Positions 1 through 8,354 of a DNA stretch of 64,000 nucleotides are shown in pieces. The stretch is from positions 3,066,001 through 3,130,000 of the forward strand of contig NZ_JAUCBR010000004.1 in assembly GCF_034676725.1 (NCBI RefSeq). Reading direction: 5' to 3'. The position numbers and the translations under genes are program-made. The DNA is from Denitromonas sp. (GTDB lineage: Bacteria; Pseudomonadota; Gammaproteobacteria; Burkholderiales; Rhodocyclaceae). The notes under the pieces were generated by a model. The model saw nothing but the letters and a program-made list of their open reading frames with translations, searched no databases and was not told the DNA's origin. Within the stretch, counting starts at the first letter, position 1; the number at the start of each line of letters is the position of its first letter.

Positions 1-1022
1 CCGCGATCGAGATGCGCGACGACCCGACCCTGGTGGGCCGGCCGGTCGCCGTGGGCGGTCGGGCCGAGACGCGCGGCGTGATCGCCACCTGCAACTACGA
101 GGCGCGCGCCTTCGGCGTGCGCTCGGCGATGCCCACCGGGCGCGCGCTGCGCCTGTGCCCCGAGCTGGTGGTGCTGCCGCCGGACTTCGAACGCTACCGC
201 GCCGCCTCGCGCCAGATCCTGGCCATCTACCGCGACTACACCGACAAGGTCGAGCCGCTGTCGCTCGATGAGGCCTACCTCGACGTGACCGGGGTGGACC
301 GCTGCCGCGGCAGCGCCACGCTGATGGCCGAGGAGATCCGCGCGCGCATCTTTGCCGAGGTGGGCATCACCGCCTCGGCCGGCATCGCGCCCAACAAATT
401 TCTCGCCAAGATCGCCAGCGACTGGCGCAAGCCCAACGGCCAGTTCGTGATCCGTCCGGAAGAGGTGGACGCCTTCGTGGTCGATCTTCCGGTCAAGAAG
501 CTGTTCGGCGTCGGGCAGGTGACGGCGGCGCGGATGGAGCGCCTCGGCGTGAATACCTGCGGGCAGTTGCGCGAGTGGTCGCTGGCCGACCTGATCGCCA
601 AGTTCGGCTCCTTCGGGCGCAGCCTGCACCGCCTGTGCCGCGGCATCGACGAGCGCGCCGTGTCGCCCGACCGGCCGCGCAAATCGCTGTCGGTCGAGAC
701 CACCTATGTCACCGATCTGCCCGACCTGGCCGCTTGCGTGAGCGCGGTCGAAGCGCTGCTGGAGGACTTCCACCGCCGCTTCGGCCGCCTGACCCCGGCA
801 CCGCCGGTGCACAAGGCCTTCGTCAAGATCCGCTTCAACGACTTCACCCGTACCACAGCCGAATGCTTGGCCACCTCGCCCGCGGCGGTCGACTGGCCGG
901 CGCTGCTCGCCACCGCCCACGCCCGCCGCGACCGGCCGGTGCGCCTGCTCGGCGTGGGCGTGCGCTTCGTCGAGGAAGACACCGAGTCGGCGCGCGGCGC
1001 GCAGGCCGGCTTGTTCGACTGA
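1..1022 (+). CDS. dinB: DNA polymerase IV (5' end cut by window)
   Basis: Y-family translesion polymerase that extends past lesions and mismatches, normally under SOS control. The visible frame is open from base 3 (Ala-Ile-Glu, then MRDDP), so about the first 15 residues, including the first metal-binding Asp, lie outside the window. The palm/finger region is clear: RGVIATCNYEARAFGVRSAM, then SLDEAYLDVT, which carries the catalytic Asp-Glu pair. It is followed by the helix-hairpin-helix thumb (LPVKKLFGVG) and the little-finger domain. The protein ends in QAGLFD, resembling the C-terminal beta-clamp-binding peptide of DinB. No SOS box can be judged because the promoter is outside. The identification is secure; the true start is not visible. 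Confidence 0.95.
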   Translation, partial: AIEMRDDPTLVGRPVAVGGRAETRGVIATCNYEARAFGVRSAMPTGRALRLCPELVVLPPDFERYRAASRQILAIYRDYTDKVEPLSLDEAYLDVTGVDRCRGSATLMAEEIRARIFAEVGITASAGIAPNKFLAKIASDWRKPNGQFVIRPEEVDAFVVDLPVKKLFGVGQVTAARMERLGVNTCGQLREWSLADLIAKFGSFGRSLHRLCRGIDERAVSPDRPRKSLSVETTYVTDLPDLAACVSAVEALLEDFHRRFGRLTPAPPVHKAFVKIRFNDFTRTTAECLATSPAAVDWPALLATAHARRDRPVRLLGVGVRFVEEDTESARGAQAGLFD

Positions 1023-1188
1023 GGCGTGTGCTCAGGGCGTAGTGGCGAGCAAGGCGCGTCCTCGGTGACACGCCGAGCGTCGGTGCCGAGGTTTATGTGC
1101 CGTCCGTGCAAGTCGCATGACTTCAACTGCGAGACGGCTACATCCGACAGTGACGTGGCGTGGTTGTTCGCTAAACTAGTGTCACGAA

Positions 1189-1207
1189 GGCCGGCGCATG
1201 ACCGGCC
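1189..1207 (+). other. Hairpin in the leader of the AraC gene
   Basis: GGCCGG, a 7-base loop and CCGGCC form a perfect 6-bp stem ending 65 bases before the regulator start codon. No T-run follows, so it is not a normal terminator. It lies in the 250-base stretch after dinB, which otherwise shows no gene. Its function is unknown. Confidence 0.3.
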
Positions 1208-1272
1208 GCGGTTTGCCGGGCGTCGTCCGCTGTACGCCGGCGTCGCAGACCACAGAGAGACAAGGAGACCGC

Positions 1273-2142
1273 ATGTCGCGGGCGATCAAGATCTTCCAGG
1301 GGCGGTTCGGGCGGGTAGCGCTGCTCGACATGGACAAACCCCTGGTCCCGCATGCGCACCACCATTGCCATGCGCTGATCAAGGTCAGTGGGCCGGATAC
1401 CTATTTCACCGTGCGCGGTGAGCGTCAGCCCCTGACCGAAGACACCGTGGTGCTCGTCAACGCCTGGGAGTCGCACGCCTATGCCTGCCACAGCCCCGAG
1501 GTGGGGCACACGGTGTTGCTGGCGCTCTACATCGAGCCGGGCTGGCTGGCGGAGATTCAGCGCCAGCTCACGGTGAGTGCGCACCCCCATTTCTTTCCGC
1601 GTCCCTGCGTGGCCATCTCGCCCGCGGCGCGGCGCATGACCGACGCGCTGGCGGGCGAGATGCTGGTGGCCGACAGCATCGCGCCCCAGCGGCTCGAATC
1701 CCAGCTGTTCGACCTGATGATCACCGTCATCGACCGCAATTCCGAGTGGCGTAACTTCACCGAGCTGGCCCGTTCCACGCAGCGCCAGACCACGGACCCC
1801 CGCATCCGTCGGGCCATGGCAATGATGCGCGACAACGTGGGGCAGGGCCTGGACATGAATCAGGTCGCCGGCGAATGCGGCCTGTCGCGGGCGCATTTCT
1901 TCACCCTGTTCCGGCGCAGCACCAACCTCACCCCGACGGTGTACGCCAACGTGCTGCGCATGGAGTCGGCCATCCGCAACCTGAGTGCCCGCCAGGCCTC
2001 GATCGCCGACATCTCGCTGGACATCGGCTTTTCCGCGCAACCGCATTTCACCCGCTTCTTCCGCGAGCACCTGGGTATCACCCCGAGCGAATACCGCAAG
2101 GTGGTGGACCTGGTCGATGCCGACACCGTGCCGCACGCCTGA
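1273..2142 (+). CDS. AraC-family transcriptional regulator, probable furoate operon regulator
   Basis: Predicted 289-residue regulator. An N-terminal cupin-like ligand domain (His-rich HAHHHCHALIK near residue 30) is followed by a C-terminal pair of helix-turn-helices. The second HTH contains DISLDIGFSAQPHFTRFFRE and the family signature GITPSEYR. The ATG at 1273 is chosen because AAGGAG lies six bases upstream and the domain begins right after it; an in-frame ATG at 1198 would add 25 unlike residues. The gene lies 242 bases upstream of the molybdenum hydroxylase cluster in the same direction, so it is a good candidate activator of that cluster. Known furoate regulators are of more than one family, so the ligand is inferred from position only. 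Confidence 0.88.
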   Translation: MSRAIKIFQGRFGRVALLDMDKPLVPHAHHHCHALIKVSGPDTYFTVRGERQPLTEDTVVLVNAWESHAYACHSPEVGHTVLLALYIEPGWLAEIQRQLTVSAHPHFFPRPCVAISPAARRMTDALAGEMLVADSIAPQRLESQLFDLMITVIDRNSEWRNFTELARSTQRQTTDPRIRRAMAMMRDNVGQGLDMNQVAGECGLSRAHFFTLFRRSTNLTPTVYANVLRMESAIRNLSARQASIADISLDIGFSAQPHFTRFFREHLGITPSEYRKVVDLVDADTVPHA

Positions 2143-2208
2143 CCGGGCGCCGCACGTCGCCCCCCGCAAAAAAATCAGACGCTAAGGTAAATCCTCAGAC
2201 AGGTCGGT

Positions 2209-2233
2209 AAGGGGCCGGCGCGCCCCTTTCTCT
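2209..2233 (+). terminator. Possible terminator after the AraC gene
   Basis: AAGGGGC, a 6-base loop and GCCCCTT form a perfect 7-bp stem, followed by the pyrimidine-rich TCTCT. The T-run is weak, so termination may be partial. It sits 67 bases after the regulator stop and about 75 bases before the leader ORF, so it could separate the regulator from the catabolic operon. Confidence 0.45.
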
Positions 2234-2307
2234 ATCGTTCCTCCTGACCCGGCACCGCCGGGCACACAGCCAAGCGCCCGCCGAGGCGCGACGCACGGAG
2301 GAGGAGC

Positions 2308-2388
2308 ATGGACCGCATCAATCCTGGGCGCGCGCATCGGCGCGCGCCAGTCGCGACTGCCATCCAGGCGCGGGAGCCTGGACGATGA
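2308..2388 (+). CDS. Putative 26-residue leader peptide coupled to the hydroxylase operon
   Basis: A short frame starts with ATG at 2308 behind GGAGGAGGAG, one of the strongest Shine-Dalgarno matches in the window. It runs 26 codons and stops at a TGA that overlaps the ATG of the next gene (ATGA at 2385-2388). The peptide is basic (MDRINPGRAHRRAPVATAIQ and six more residues) and resembles nothing I know. Its GC-rich middle contains a CGCGCGC/GCGCGCG self-complementary stretch. The arrangement would couple translation of the large subunit to the leader. It could be a chance frame; only its ribosome-binding site and overlap support it. Confidence 0.4.
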   Translation: MDRINPGRAHRRAPVATAIQAREPGR

Positions 2389-5384
2389 AGCGCGAGATAC
2401 CCGCCGCGGTGGCGGGACAAGAGGCGCCGTTCCTGGGTCGTCCGATCGAGCGCGTCGAGGACGCCGCGCTGCTGACCGGCCGCGGCCGCTATGGCGACGA
2501 TCTGGGCGTCAAGCCCGGCACCCTGCATGCCGCTGTGCTGCGTTCGCCGCATGCCCACGCCCTGCTCAACCGCATCGACACCGCCGCCGCCGAGACGTTG
2601 CCCGGAGTCCGCGCCGTGTTGACCGGCGAGGATGTGCGCCGATGGTCGCGGCCCTTCGTCGTCGGCGTGAAACAGCCGATGGAGCACTGGTCGCTGGCCA
2701 TAGACCGGGTGCGCTACGTGGGCGAGCCGGTGGCGGTGGTGATCGCCGAGGACCGCTACCTGGCCGAGGACGCCATCGACCTGATCCGGGTCGACTACAC
2801 CCCGCAGCCGGCCGTCACCCGTATCGAGGCCGCGGTCGCCGAAGGTGCGCCGGTGCTGCATCCGGCGGTCGGTAGCAACGTGGTCAGCGACCGGCACTTC
2901 CGCTATGGCGACCCCGAATCGGCCTTTGCCGCCGCGCCGCACCAGGTGTCGCTGACGGTGGATTTCCCGCGCAACTCGTGCACGCCCATCGAAGGCGGGG
3001 TGGTGATCGCGGAATACCTGGCCGGGGACGAAGGCTACGAAGTTACCTCCAACTTCATGGGCCCGTTCTCCATGCATGCGGTCATGGCGCTGGCCCTCCA
3101 GGTGCCGGGGGCAAGGCTGCGCCACAAGGTGCCGCGTGATTCGGGCGGCAGTTTCGGCGTCAAGCAGAGCGTGTTCGCCTACGTGGTGCTCATGTGCCTG
3201 GCCTCGCGCAAGGCCGGTGCGCCGGTGAAGTGGGTCGAGGACCGGCTCGAGCACCTCACGGCGGCCACTTCCGCCACCGGCCGGCTGGCGACGGTGAGCG
3301 CGGCGGTGGAGGCGGACGGGCGGATCACGGCCCTGTCCTTCGACCAGTTCGACGATGTGGGCGGCTACCTGCGCGCACCCGAGCCGGCCACCTTCTATCG
3401 CATGCACGGCTGCCTGACCGGCGCCTATGCCATCGAGCACCTGCGGGTGCGCAACCGGGTGGTGCTGACCAACAAGACGCCCACCGGCCTGGTGCGCGGC
3501 TTCGGCGGGCCGCAAGTGTACTTCGCCCTCGAACGCCTGGTGCAGCGGATCGCGGTCGAACTCGGGCTGGACCCGCTGGCGGTCTTCCGCCGCAATTTCA
3601 TCCCGCCCGGCGCCTTCCCCTATCGCGCCGCCGCCGGTGCGCTGCTCGATTCCGGCGACTATCCGGCGGCCCTCGAGCTGGCGGTGCGTGAAGGCGGCCT
3701 CGCCGAGCTGGAGCGTCGCCGCGACGAAGCACGCCAGGCCGGCCGGCTCTACGGCATCGGCTTCGCCGCCATCGTCGAGCCGTCCATCTCCAACATGGGC
3801 TACATCACCACTGCGCTGACGCCCGAGCAGCGCGCCAAGGCCGGCCCCAAGAACGGCGGCATCGCCAGCGCGACGGTCAGCATCGACCTGCTCGGCAGCG
3901 TCAGCGTGACGGTGGCCTCGGCGCCGGCCGGGCAGGGGCACATGACGGTGTGCGCCCAGGTGGTGGCCGATGTCCTCGGCCTGCGGCCGGAGCAGATCGT
4001 CGCCAACGTGGAGTTCGATTCGCAGAAGGACGCCTGGTCGGTGGCGGCCGGCAACTATTCCAGTCGCTTCGCCGGCGCGGTGGCCGGCACGGTGCATCTG
4101 GCCGCGGTCAAGATCCGCGACAAGCTCGCCCGCATCGCCGCCCACCAGTTCGGCACCACGGCGGACCGGATCGTGTTCGCCGACGGCCAGATCCATCCTC
4201 TCGGTGCGCCGGAGCAGGGCGCGCCCTTCGCCCGCACCGCCAGCAGCGCCCACTGGGCGCCGGCCCTGTTGCCCGAAGGCGAGCCGGTGGGCCTGCGCGA
4301 GACCATGTTCTGGACGCCGCCGCAGCTGAGCGCGCCGGACGCGCAGGACCGGGTGAACACCTCGGCCGCCTACGGCTTCGTCTTCGATATCTGCGCGGTG
4401 GAGATCGACCGCGATACCGGCCGGGTGCGCATCGACCGCTATGTCACCGCCCATGACGCCGGCCGCATTCTCAACCCGGCGCTGGCCGACGGCCAGATCC
4501 GCGGTGCCTTCGCCCAAGGGCTGGGCGCGGCGCTGATGGAGGAGTTCCGCTACGCCGACGACGGCGGCTTTCTCTCCGGCACCTTCGCCGACTACCTGGT
4601 GCCCACCAGCTGCGAGGTACCCGATCCGGTGATCCTGCATAGGGAGACCCCGTCGCCCTTCACGCCGCTGGGCGCCAAGGGCCTGGGAGAGGGCAACAAC
4701 ATGAGCACACCGGTGTGCGTGGCCAACGCGGTGGCCGATGCGCTCTCGCCGCTGGGCGACTTCGCCGAGCTGCGCCTGCCGCTCACGCCCGACCGAGTGC
4801 TGGGCCTGATCGGCTTCGACGACCCGGCCCCTTCACGGCCGCTGGCACAGGCCGCCGAGCCTGCGCCCTCGGGCGGCGGCCGGGCGCTGACGGCCTCGGG
4901 CAGCACCGACATCGGCGCGCCGCCCGAGGCGGTGTTCCGCGTGCTGCTCGACCCGGAGGCCCTAGCGCGGGTGATCCCCGGCTGCCACCAGCTCGACCGC
5001 ATCGGCGACAACCGCTATCGCGCCGACGTGACCGTGGGCGTTGGCCTGGTGAAGGCCCGCTACGAAGCCGAGATCGCCCTGTCCGATCTGGACCCGCCGC
5101 ATGCGCTGCGGCTCGCCGGCAGCGGCATGTCCTCACTGGGCAGCGCGCGCGGGGCGGGGCAGGTGCGCCTCGAGGCGATCCCGGAAGGCACTCGCCTGAG
5201 CTACGACTATCGCGCCGAAGTCAGCGGCAAGGTGGCCGCCGTCGGCAGCCGCATGCTCGAAGGGGCGGCGCGCGTGGTGCTCGGCCAGCTCTTCGAACAA
5301 CTCGGCCGCCAGGCGACGGGGGCCGCACCGCGGCGCCTCTCCTGGTGGGCCCGCCTGCTCAAACGCCTGGGGTGGTTCCAATGA
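2385..5384 (+). CDS. hmfA: 2-furoyl-CoA dehydrogenase large (molybdopterin) subunit, CoxG-fused
   Basis: Molybdenum-cofactor subunit of a xanthine-dehydrogenase-family hydroxylase, 999 residues. Residues about 10-800 are the CoxL/XdhB-type catalytic part, with the cofactor-binding GFGGPQVYFALERL near residue 375, QGHMTVCAQVVAD near 515 and the catalytic Glu769 in AKGLGEGNN. Residues about 835-985 are a CoxG/SRPBCC domain, normally a separate protein. The next genes supply the FAD and 2Fe-2S subunits, an acyl-CoA ligase and a crotonase-family hydrolase. That order is the one known for hmfABCDE, in which this enzyme oxidises 2-furoyl-CoA to 5-hydroxy-2-furoyl-CoA using water. Other heteroaromatic acyl-CoA substrates remain possible. 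The stop overlaps hmfB by four bases. Confidence 0.78.
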   Translation: MKREIPAAVAGQEAPFLGRPIERVEDAALLTGRGRYGDDLGVKPGTLHAAVLRSPHAHALLNRIDTAAAETLPGVRAVLTGEDVRRWSRPFVVGVKQPMEHWSLAIDRVRYVGEPVAVVIAEDRYLAEDAIDLIRVDYTPQPAVTRIEAAVAEGAPVLHPAVGSNVVSDRHFRYGDPESAFAAAPHQVSLTVDFPRNSCTPIEGGVVIAEYLAGDEGYEVTSNFMGPFSMHAVMALALQVPGARLRHKVPRDSGGSFGVKQSVFAYVVLMCLASRKAGAPVKWVEDRLEHLTAATSATGRLATVSAAVEADGRITALSFDQFDDVGGYLRAPEPATFYRMHGCLTGAYAIEHLRVRNRVVLTNKTPTGLVRGFGGPQVYFALERLVQRIAVELGLDPLAVFRRNFIPPGAFPYRAAAGALLDSGDYPAALELAVREGGLAELERRRDEARQAGRLYGIGFAAIVEPSISNMGYITTALTPEQRAKAGPKNGGIASATVSIDLLGSVSVTVASAPAGQGHMTVCAQVVADVLGLRPEQIVANVEFDSQKDAWSVAAGNYSSRFAGAVAGTVHLAAVKIRDKLARIAAHQFGTTADRIVFADGQIHPLGAPEQGAPFARTASSAHWAPALLPEGEPVGLRETMFWTPPQLSAPDAQDRVNTSAAYGFVFDICAVEIDRDTGRVRIDRYVTAHDAGRILNPALADGQIRGAFAQGLGAALMEEFRYADDGGFLSGTFADYLVPTSCEVPDPVILHRETPSPFTPLGAKGLGEGNNMSTPVCVANAVADALSPLGDFAELRLPLTPDRVLGLIGFDDPAPSRPLAQAAEPAPSGGGRALTASGSTDIGAPPEAVFRVLLDPEALARVIPGCHQLDRIGDNRYRADVTVGVGLVKARYEAEIALSDLDPPHALRLAGSGMSSLGSARGAGQVRLEAIPEGTRLSYDYRAEVSGKVAAVGSRMLEGAARVVLGQLFEQLGRQATGAAPRRLSWWARLLKRLGWFQ

Positions 5385-6229
5385 AGCCCGCCGCATTCGA
5401 CTACATCCGCATCGATTCGGCCGAAGAGGCCGCCGCGCTGCTCGCCGAACTGGGCGAGGATGCCCGCATCCTGGCCGGCGGCCAGTCCCTGGTCACGGTG
5501 CTCAACATGCGCCTGGCCCAGCCCGCCTGCCTGCTCGACATCTCCCGTTGCCCGTCGCTGGACTATGCACGTCTCGAGCGCGGTGCGCTGGTGATCGGCG
5601 CCGCCGCCACCCAGGGCAGCGTCCAGTGGCGCGCGGGGCTGGCCGGCGAGGTGCCGCTGCTGGCGCAGGCCTTTCCCAACATCTCCCATTTCCAGGTGCG
5701 CAACCGCGGCACGGTGTGCGGCTCGGTGGCCCATGCGGACCCGAGCGCGGAGCTGCCCCTGTGCCTGGCGACGCTGGAAGGCGAGGTGGTGTTGCGCTCG
5801 CGTCGCGGCAGCCGCGTGGTGAAGGCGGGTGACTTCTTTCAGGGCATGTTGATGACCGCCTGCCGGTCGGACGAGCTGGTCGAGGCGGTGCGCTATCCGC
5901 TCGCCCGTGCCGGCACCGGCTATGCCTTCGAGGAGTTCTCGCTACGACATGGCGATTTCGCCATCGCCGCCTGCGCCGCAGCCGTCGATGGCGACGGCAT
6001 CCGGCTCGGGGTAGGGGGCGTGGCCGACCGCCCAGTGGTCACGCGCCTGCCGCGTCTGGCCGGCGCCGCGCTGGACGACGCGCTCAACGACCTGGCGTGG
6101 TCGCTCGAGGCCCGCGACGACACCCATGCCAGCGCCGCCTATCGCCGTCATCTGGTGCGCCGCATCGGGCGCCGGGTGATCGAAGCGGCCGAACGCCAGC
6201 CGTCCATGGAACAAGGAGATCCGCAATGA
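5381..6229 (+). CDS. hmfB: 2-furoyl-CoA dehydrogenase FAD subunit
   Basis: Medium, FAD-binding subunit of the hydroxylase, 282 residues, of the CoxM/XdhA-FAD type. The two FAD loops are visible: ARILAGGQSLVTVLNMRLA near residue 30 and RNRGTVCGSVAHADPSAE near residue 110. It passes electrons from the 2Fe-2S subunit to an acceptor. It lacks the roughly 40-residue 4Fe-4S insertion that marks the beta subunit of 4-hydroxybenzoyl-CoA reductase, which argues for an oxidising hydroxylase rather than a reductive enzyme. The start overlaps the hmfA stop (ATGA), and the stop overlaps the hmfC start in the same way. Confidence 0.82.
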   Translation: MKPAAFDYIRIDSAEEAAALLAELGEDARILAGGQSLVTVLNMRLAQPACLLDISRCPSLDYARLERGALVIGAAATQGSVQWRAGLAGEVPLLAQAFPNISHFQVRNRGTVCGSVAHADPSAELPLCLATLEGEVVLRSRRGSRVVKAGDFFQGMLMTACRSDELVEAVRYPLARAGTGYAFEEFSLRHGDFAIAACAAAVDGDGIRLGVGGVADRPVVTRLPRLAGAALDDALNDLAWSLEARDDTHASAAYRRHLVRRIGRRVIEAAERQPSMEQGDPQ

Positions 6230-6768
6230 ACCGCCTCGATCAGCGTCAGCCTCACCTCGTGAGCCTGACCCTCAACGGCCTCCGCCGCACCGGCCGCGCC
6301 GAGCCCCGGATGCTGCTGTCCGACTTCCTGCGCCATGAACTGGGTGCCACCGGCACCCACGTGGGCTGCGAGCACGGCGTCTGCGGTGCGTGCACGGTGC
6401 GCATCGACGGCGTCGCCGCGCGCGCCTGCCTGACCCTGGCGGTGCAGGTGGATGGCCGCCGGGTGGACACCGTGGAGGGGCTGGCCGAGCCTTCCGGCAC
6501 GCTCGGCGACCTGCAACAGGCCTTCCGCCGTCATCACGCCCTGCAGTGCGGTTTCTGCACCGCCGGCATCCTCATGTCCTGTGCCGATTTTCTCGAACGG
6601 GTGAGCGCGCCCACCGAGGCCCAGGTGCGCGACATGCTGTCCGGCCACCTGTGCCGGTGCACCGGCTACACCCCCATCGTCGCGGCGATTCTCGAGGTCG
6701 CGGCGCTACGTCAAAACACACAACACCCCCAACCCCGGAAAACAGAGACGGAGACTCTCGATGCTTGA
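6226..6768 (+). CDS. hmfC: 2-furoyl-CoA dehydrogenase 2Fe-2S subunit
   Basis: Small iron-sulfur subunit, 180 residues, of the CoxS type. It carries a plant-ferredoxin-like 2Fe-2S site (GCEHGVCGACTVRIDG plus a later RAC) and a second, helical 2Fe-2S site (CGFCTAGILMSC with HLCRCTGY). All eight cysteines are present. It relays electrons from the molybdenum centre to FAD. ATG at 6226 overlaps the hmfB stop and has AAGGAGAT upstream. The last 20 residues are polar and unrelated to the family core. Its stop lies 8 bases inside the next gene, so all four genes are translationally linked. Confidence 0.85.
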   Translation: MNRLDQRQPHLVSLTLNGLRRTGRAEPRMLLSDFLRHELGATGTHVGCEHGVCGACTVRIDGVAARACLTLAVQVDGRRVDTVEGLAEPSGTLGDLQQAFRRHHALQCGFCTAGILMSCADFLERVSAPTEAQVRDMLSGHLCRCTGYTPIVAAILEVAALRQNTQHPQPRKTETETLDA

Positions 6769-8284
6769 TCTCGGACGCACCTTTCTCCAGAGCGTGGAGC
6801 GCAATCCCGACGCCGTTGCGGTGGTCGACGGCCCCCTGCGCCTGACCTATTCGGAATGGCATGTGCGCATCCGGTCGGTCGCCGCCGGGCTGAAGGCCCA
6901 GGGACTCGGCCACGGCGACCATCTGCTGGTGGTGCTGCAGAACCGCTGGGAGATGGCAACGCTGCATTGGGCCTGCCAGTTCCTCGGCGTGGTGGTGACG
7001 CCGCTCAACTGGCGCGCCAAGCCGGAGGAGATCGATTACTGCCTGGCGGACTCGGGCGCCAGGGCCCTGGTGTTCGAGGCGACCTCGGCCGGGGCGGTGG
7101 CCGAGTCCGCCGAAGCCGACAAGGTGCTGCGCATCGGGGTCGACGCCCCGGCCGGCGCCAGGCTCAGCTTCGAGGCCCTGCTCGACGCGTGCCCGCTGGA
7201 AGATGGCCCCCAGGCCAGCGCCGACGATGTCTCCCTGATGCTCTACACCTCGGGTACCACCGGCAAGCCCAAGGGCGTGCCCCGCCGGCACCGCCAGGAG
7301 CGCGCCGCCGCGCTCGCCCATGTGGCGCAGAACCTCTACCGCAACGGCGAGCGCACCCTGGGGGTGATGCCGCTCTACCACACCATGGGCGTGCGCTCCC
7401 TGCTCGCCATGGCGCTGATCGACGGGCGCTTCGTGTGCATGCCGCGGTTCTCGGCGGGCGAGGCGATCGCGCTGATCGAGGCCGAGGCGGTCACCAACCT
7501 GTACCTGGTGCCGACGCTCTACCACGACATGCTCGGCCACCCGGATTTCAGCCCCGCCAGGGTGGCCTCGGTGCGCAAGCTGGGCTTTGCCGGCGCGCCC
7601 ATGCATGACGCCCTGCTGCTGCGACTGGACGAGGCCTTCCGTCCGGAACTGTTCGTCAATCACTACGGCAGCTCCGAGGTCTACACCTTCACCATCAACC
7701 AGGATGCCCGCGCCAAGCCGGGTTGCGCCGGTCGTGCCGGCCTCAATGCCCGCATCCGGGTGGTGGGCTTCGGCAGCACCGATCCGGAGGCGCGCGTGGT
7801 GCCGGGCGAGGAGGGGCAGATCATCGCCGACCTGGCCGGCGACGAAGCCTTCGAGGCCTACTGGAACCGCCCCGACGCCAACGCCAAGTCCTTGCACAAC
7901 GGCTGGTACTTCACCGGCGACACCGGCTACTTCGACGCGGACGGCGACCTGTTCGTCACCGGCCGGGTGGACGACATGATCATCAGCGGCGGCGAAAACA
8001 TCTCGCCGGTGGATATCGAGTCGGTGCTGTCGCTGCATCCGGCGGTGGACGAGGTGGCGGTCGCCGGGCTCAAGGACGAGCGCTGGGGCCAACGCGTGGT
8101 GGCCTTCATCAAGCGCAAGGACAGCATCGCCGCCGAGGCGCTGGACGCGCACTGCCGCACCACCGACCTGGCCAACTTCAAGCGCCCGCGCGACTACGTG
8201 TTCGTGCGCGAGATTCCCAAATCCCCGGTGGGCAAGATCCTGCGCCGCAAGCTGGTGAGCGGCGAGTACGAGCCCGAAGGCTGA
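6761..8284 (+). CDS. hmfD: 2-furoyl-CoA synthetase (AMP-forming acyl-CoA ligase)
   Basis: ANL-superfamily ligase of 507 residues. It would activate 2-furoate with ATP and CoA, giving AMP and pyrophosphate. The P-loop (LYTSGTTGKPKGVP) lies near residue 165 and the adenylate motif YGSSEVYTF near 305. GDTGYFDADGDLFVTGR lies near 387, and the C-terminal catalytic lysine is in SPVGKILRRKL. Family resemblance is to benzoate/chlorobenzoate-type CoA ligases, so the substrate assignment depends on the flanking hydroxylase and hydrolase genes. The start overlaps hmfC by eight bases and has a GGAGA Shine-Dalgarno sequence. Confidence 0.75.
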   Translation: MLDLGRTFLQSVERNPDAVAVVDGPLRLTYSEWHVRIRSVAAGLKAQGLGHGDHLLVVLQNRWEMATLHWACQFLGVVVTPLNWRAKPEEIDYCLADSGARALVFEATSAGAVAESAEADKVLRIGVDAPAGARLSFEALLDACPLEDGPQASADDVSLMLYTSGTTGKPKGVPRRHRQERAAALAHVAQNLYRNGERTLGVMPLYHTMGVRSLLAMALIDGRFVCMPRFSAGEAIALIEAEAVTNLYLVPTLYHDMLGHPDFSPARVASVRKLGFAGAPMHDALLLRLDEAFRPELFVNHYGSSEVYTFTINQDARAKPGCAGRAGLNARIRVVGFGSTDPEARVVPGEEGQIIADLAGDEAFEAYWNRPDANAKSLHNGWYFTGDTGYFDADGDLFVTGRVDDMIISGGENISPVDIESVLSLHPAVDEVAVAGLKDERWGQRVVAFIKRKDSIAAEALDAHCRTTDLANFKRPRDYVFVREIPKSPVGKILRRKLVSGEYEPEG

Positions 8285-8354
8285 GGCCGGGCCGCGATCA
8301 CGTCTGGCCCACCCCCGACCCCAAGACAGACCGAATCCATCCAAGGAGCGACAC

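Noticed and set aside
1023..1272. A tRNA or small RNA gene between dinB and the AraC gene
   Set aside because: No cloverleaf or terminator-closed unit is visible; only a short hairpin is present.
2232..4640. An 802-codon open frame antisense to the molybdenum hydroxylase large subunit
   Set aside because: It is a high-GC shadow frame; its translation is His/Arg/Gly-rich with no family motif, while the + strand frame has full catalytic motifs.
2385..6768. 4-hydroxybenzoyl-CoA reductase (hcrABC/hbaBCD)
   Set aside because: The FAD subunit is about 282 residues and lacks the extra 4Fe-4S insertion, and gene order with a crotonase hydrolase fits furoate oxidation better.
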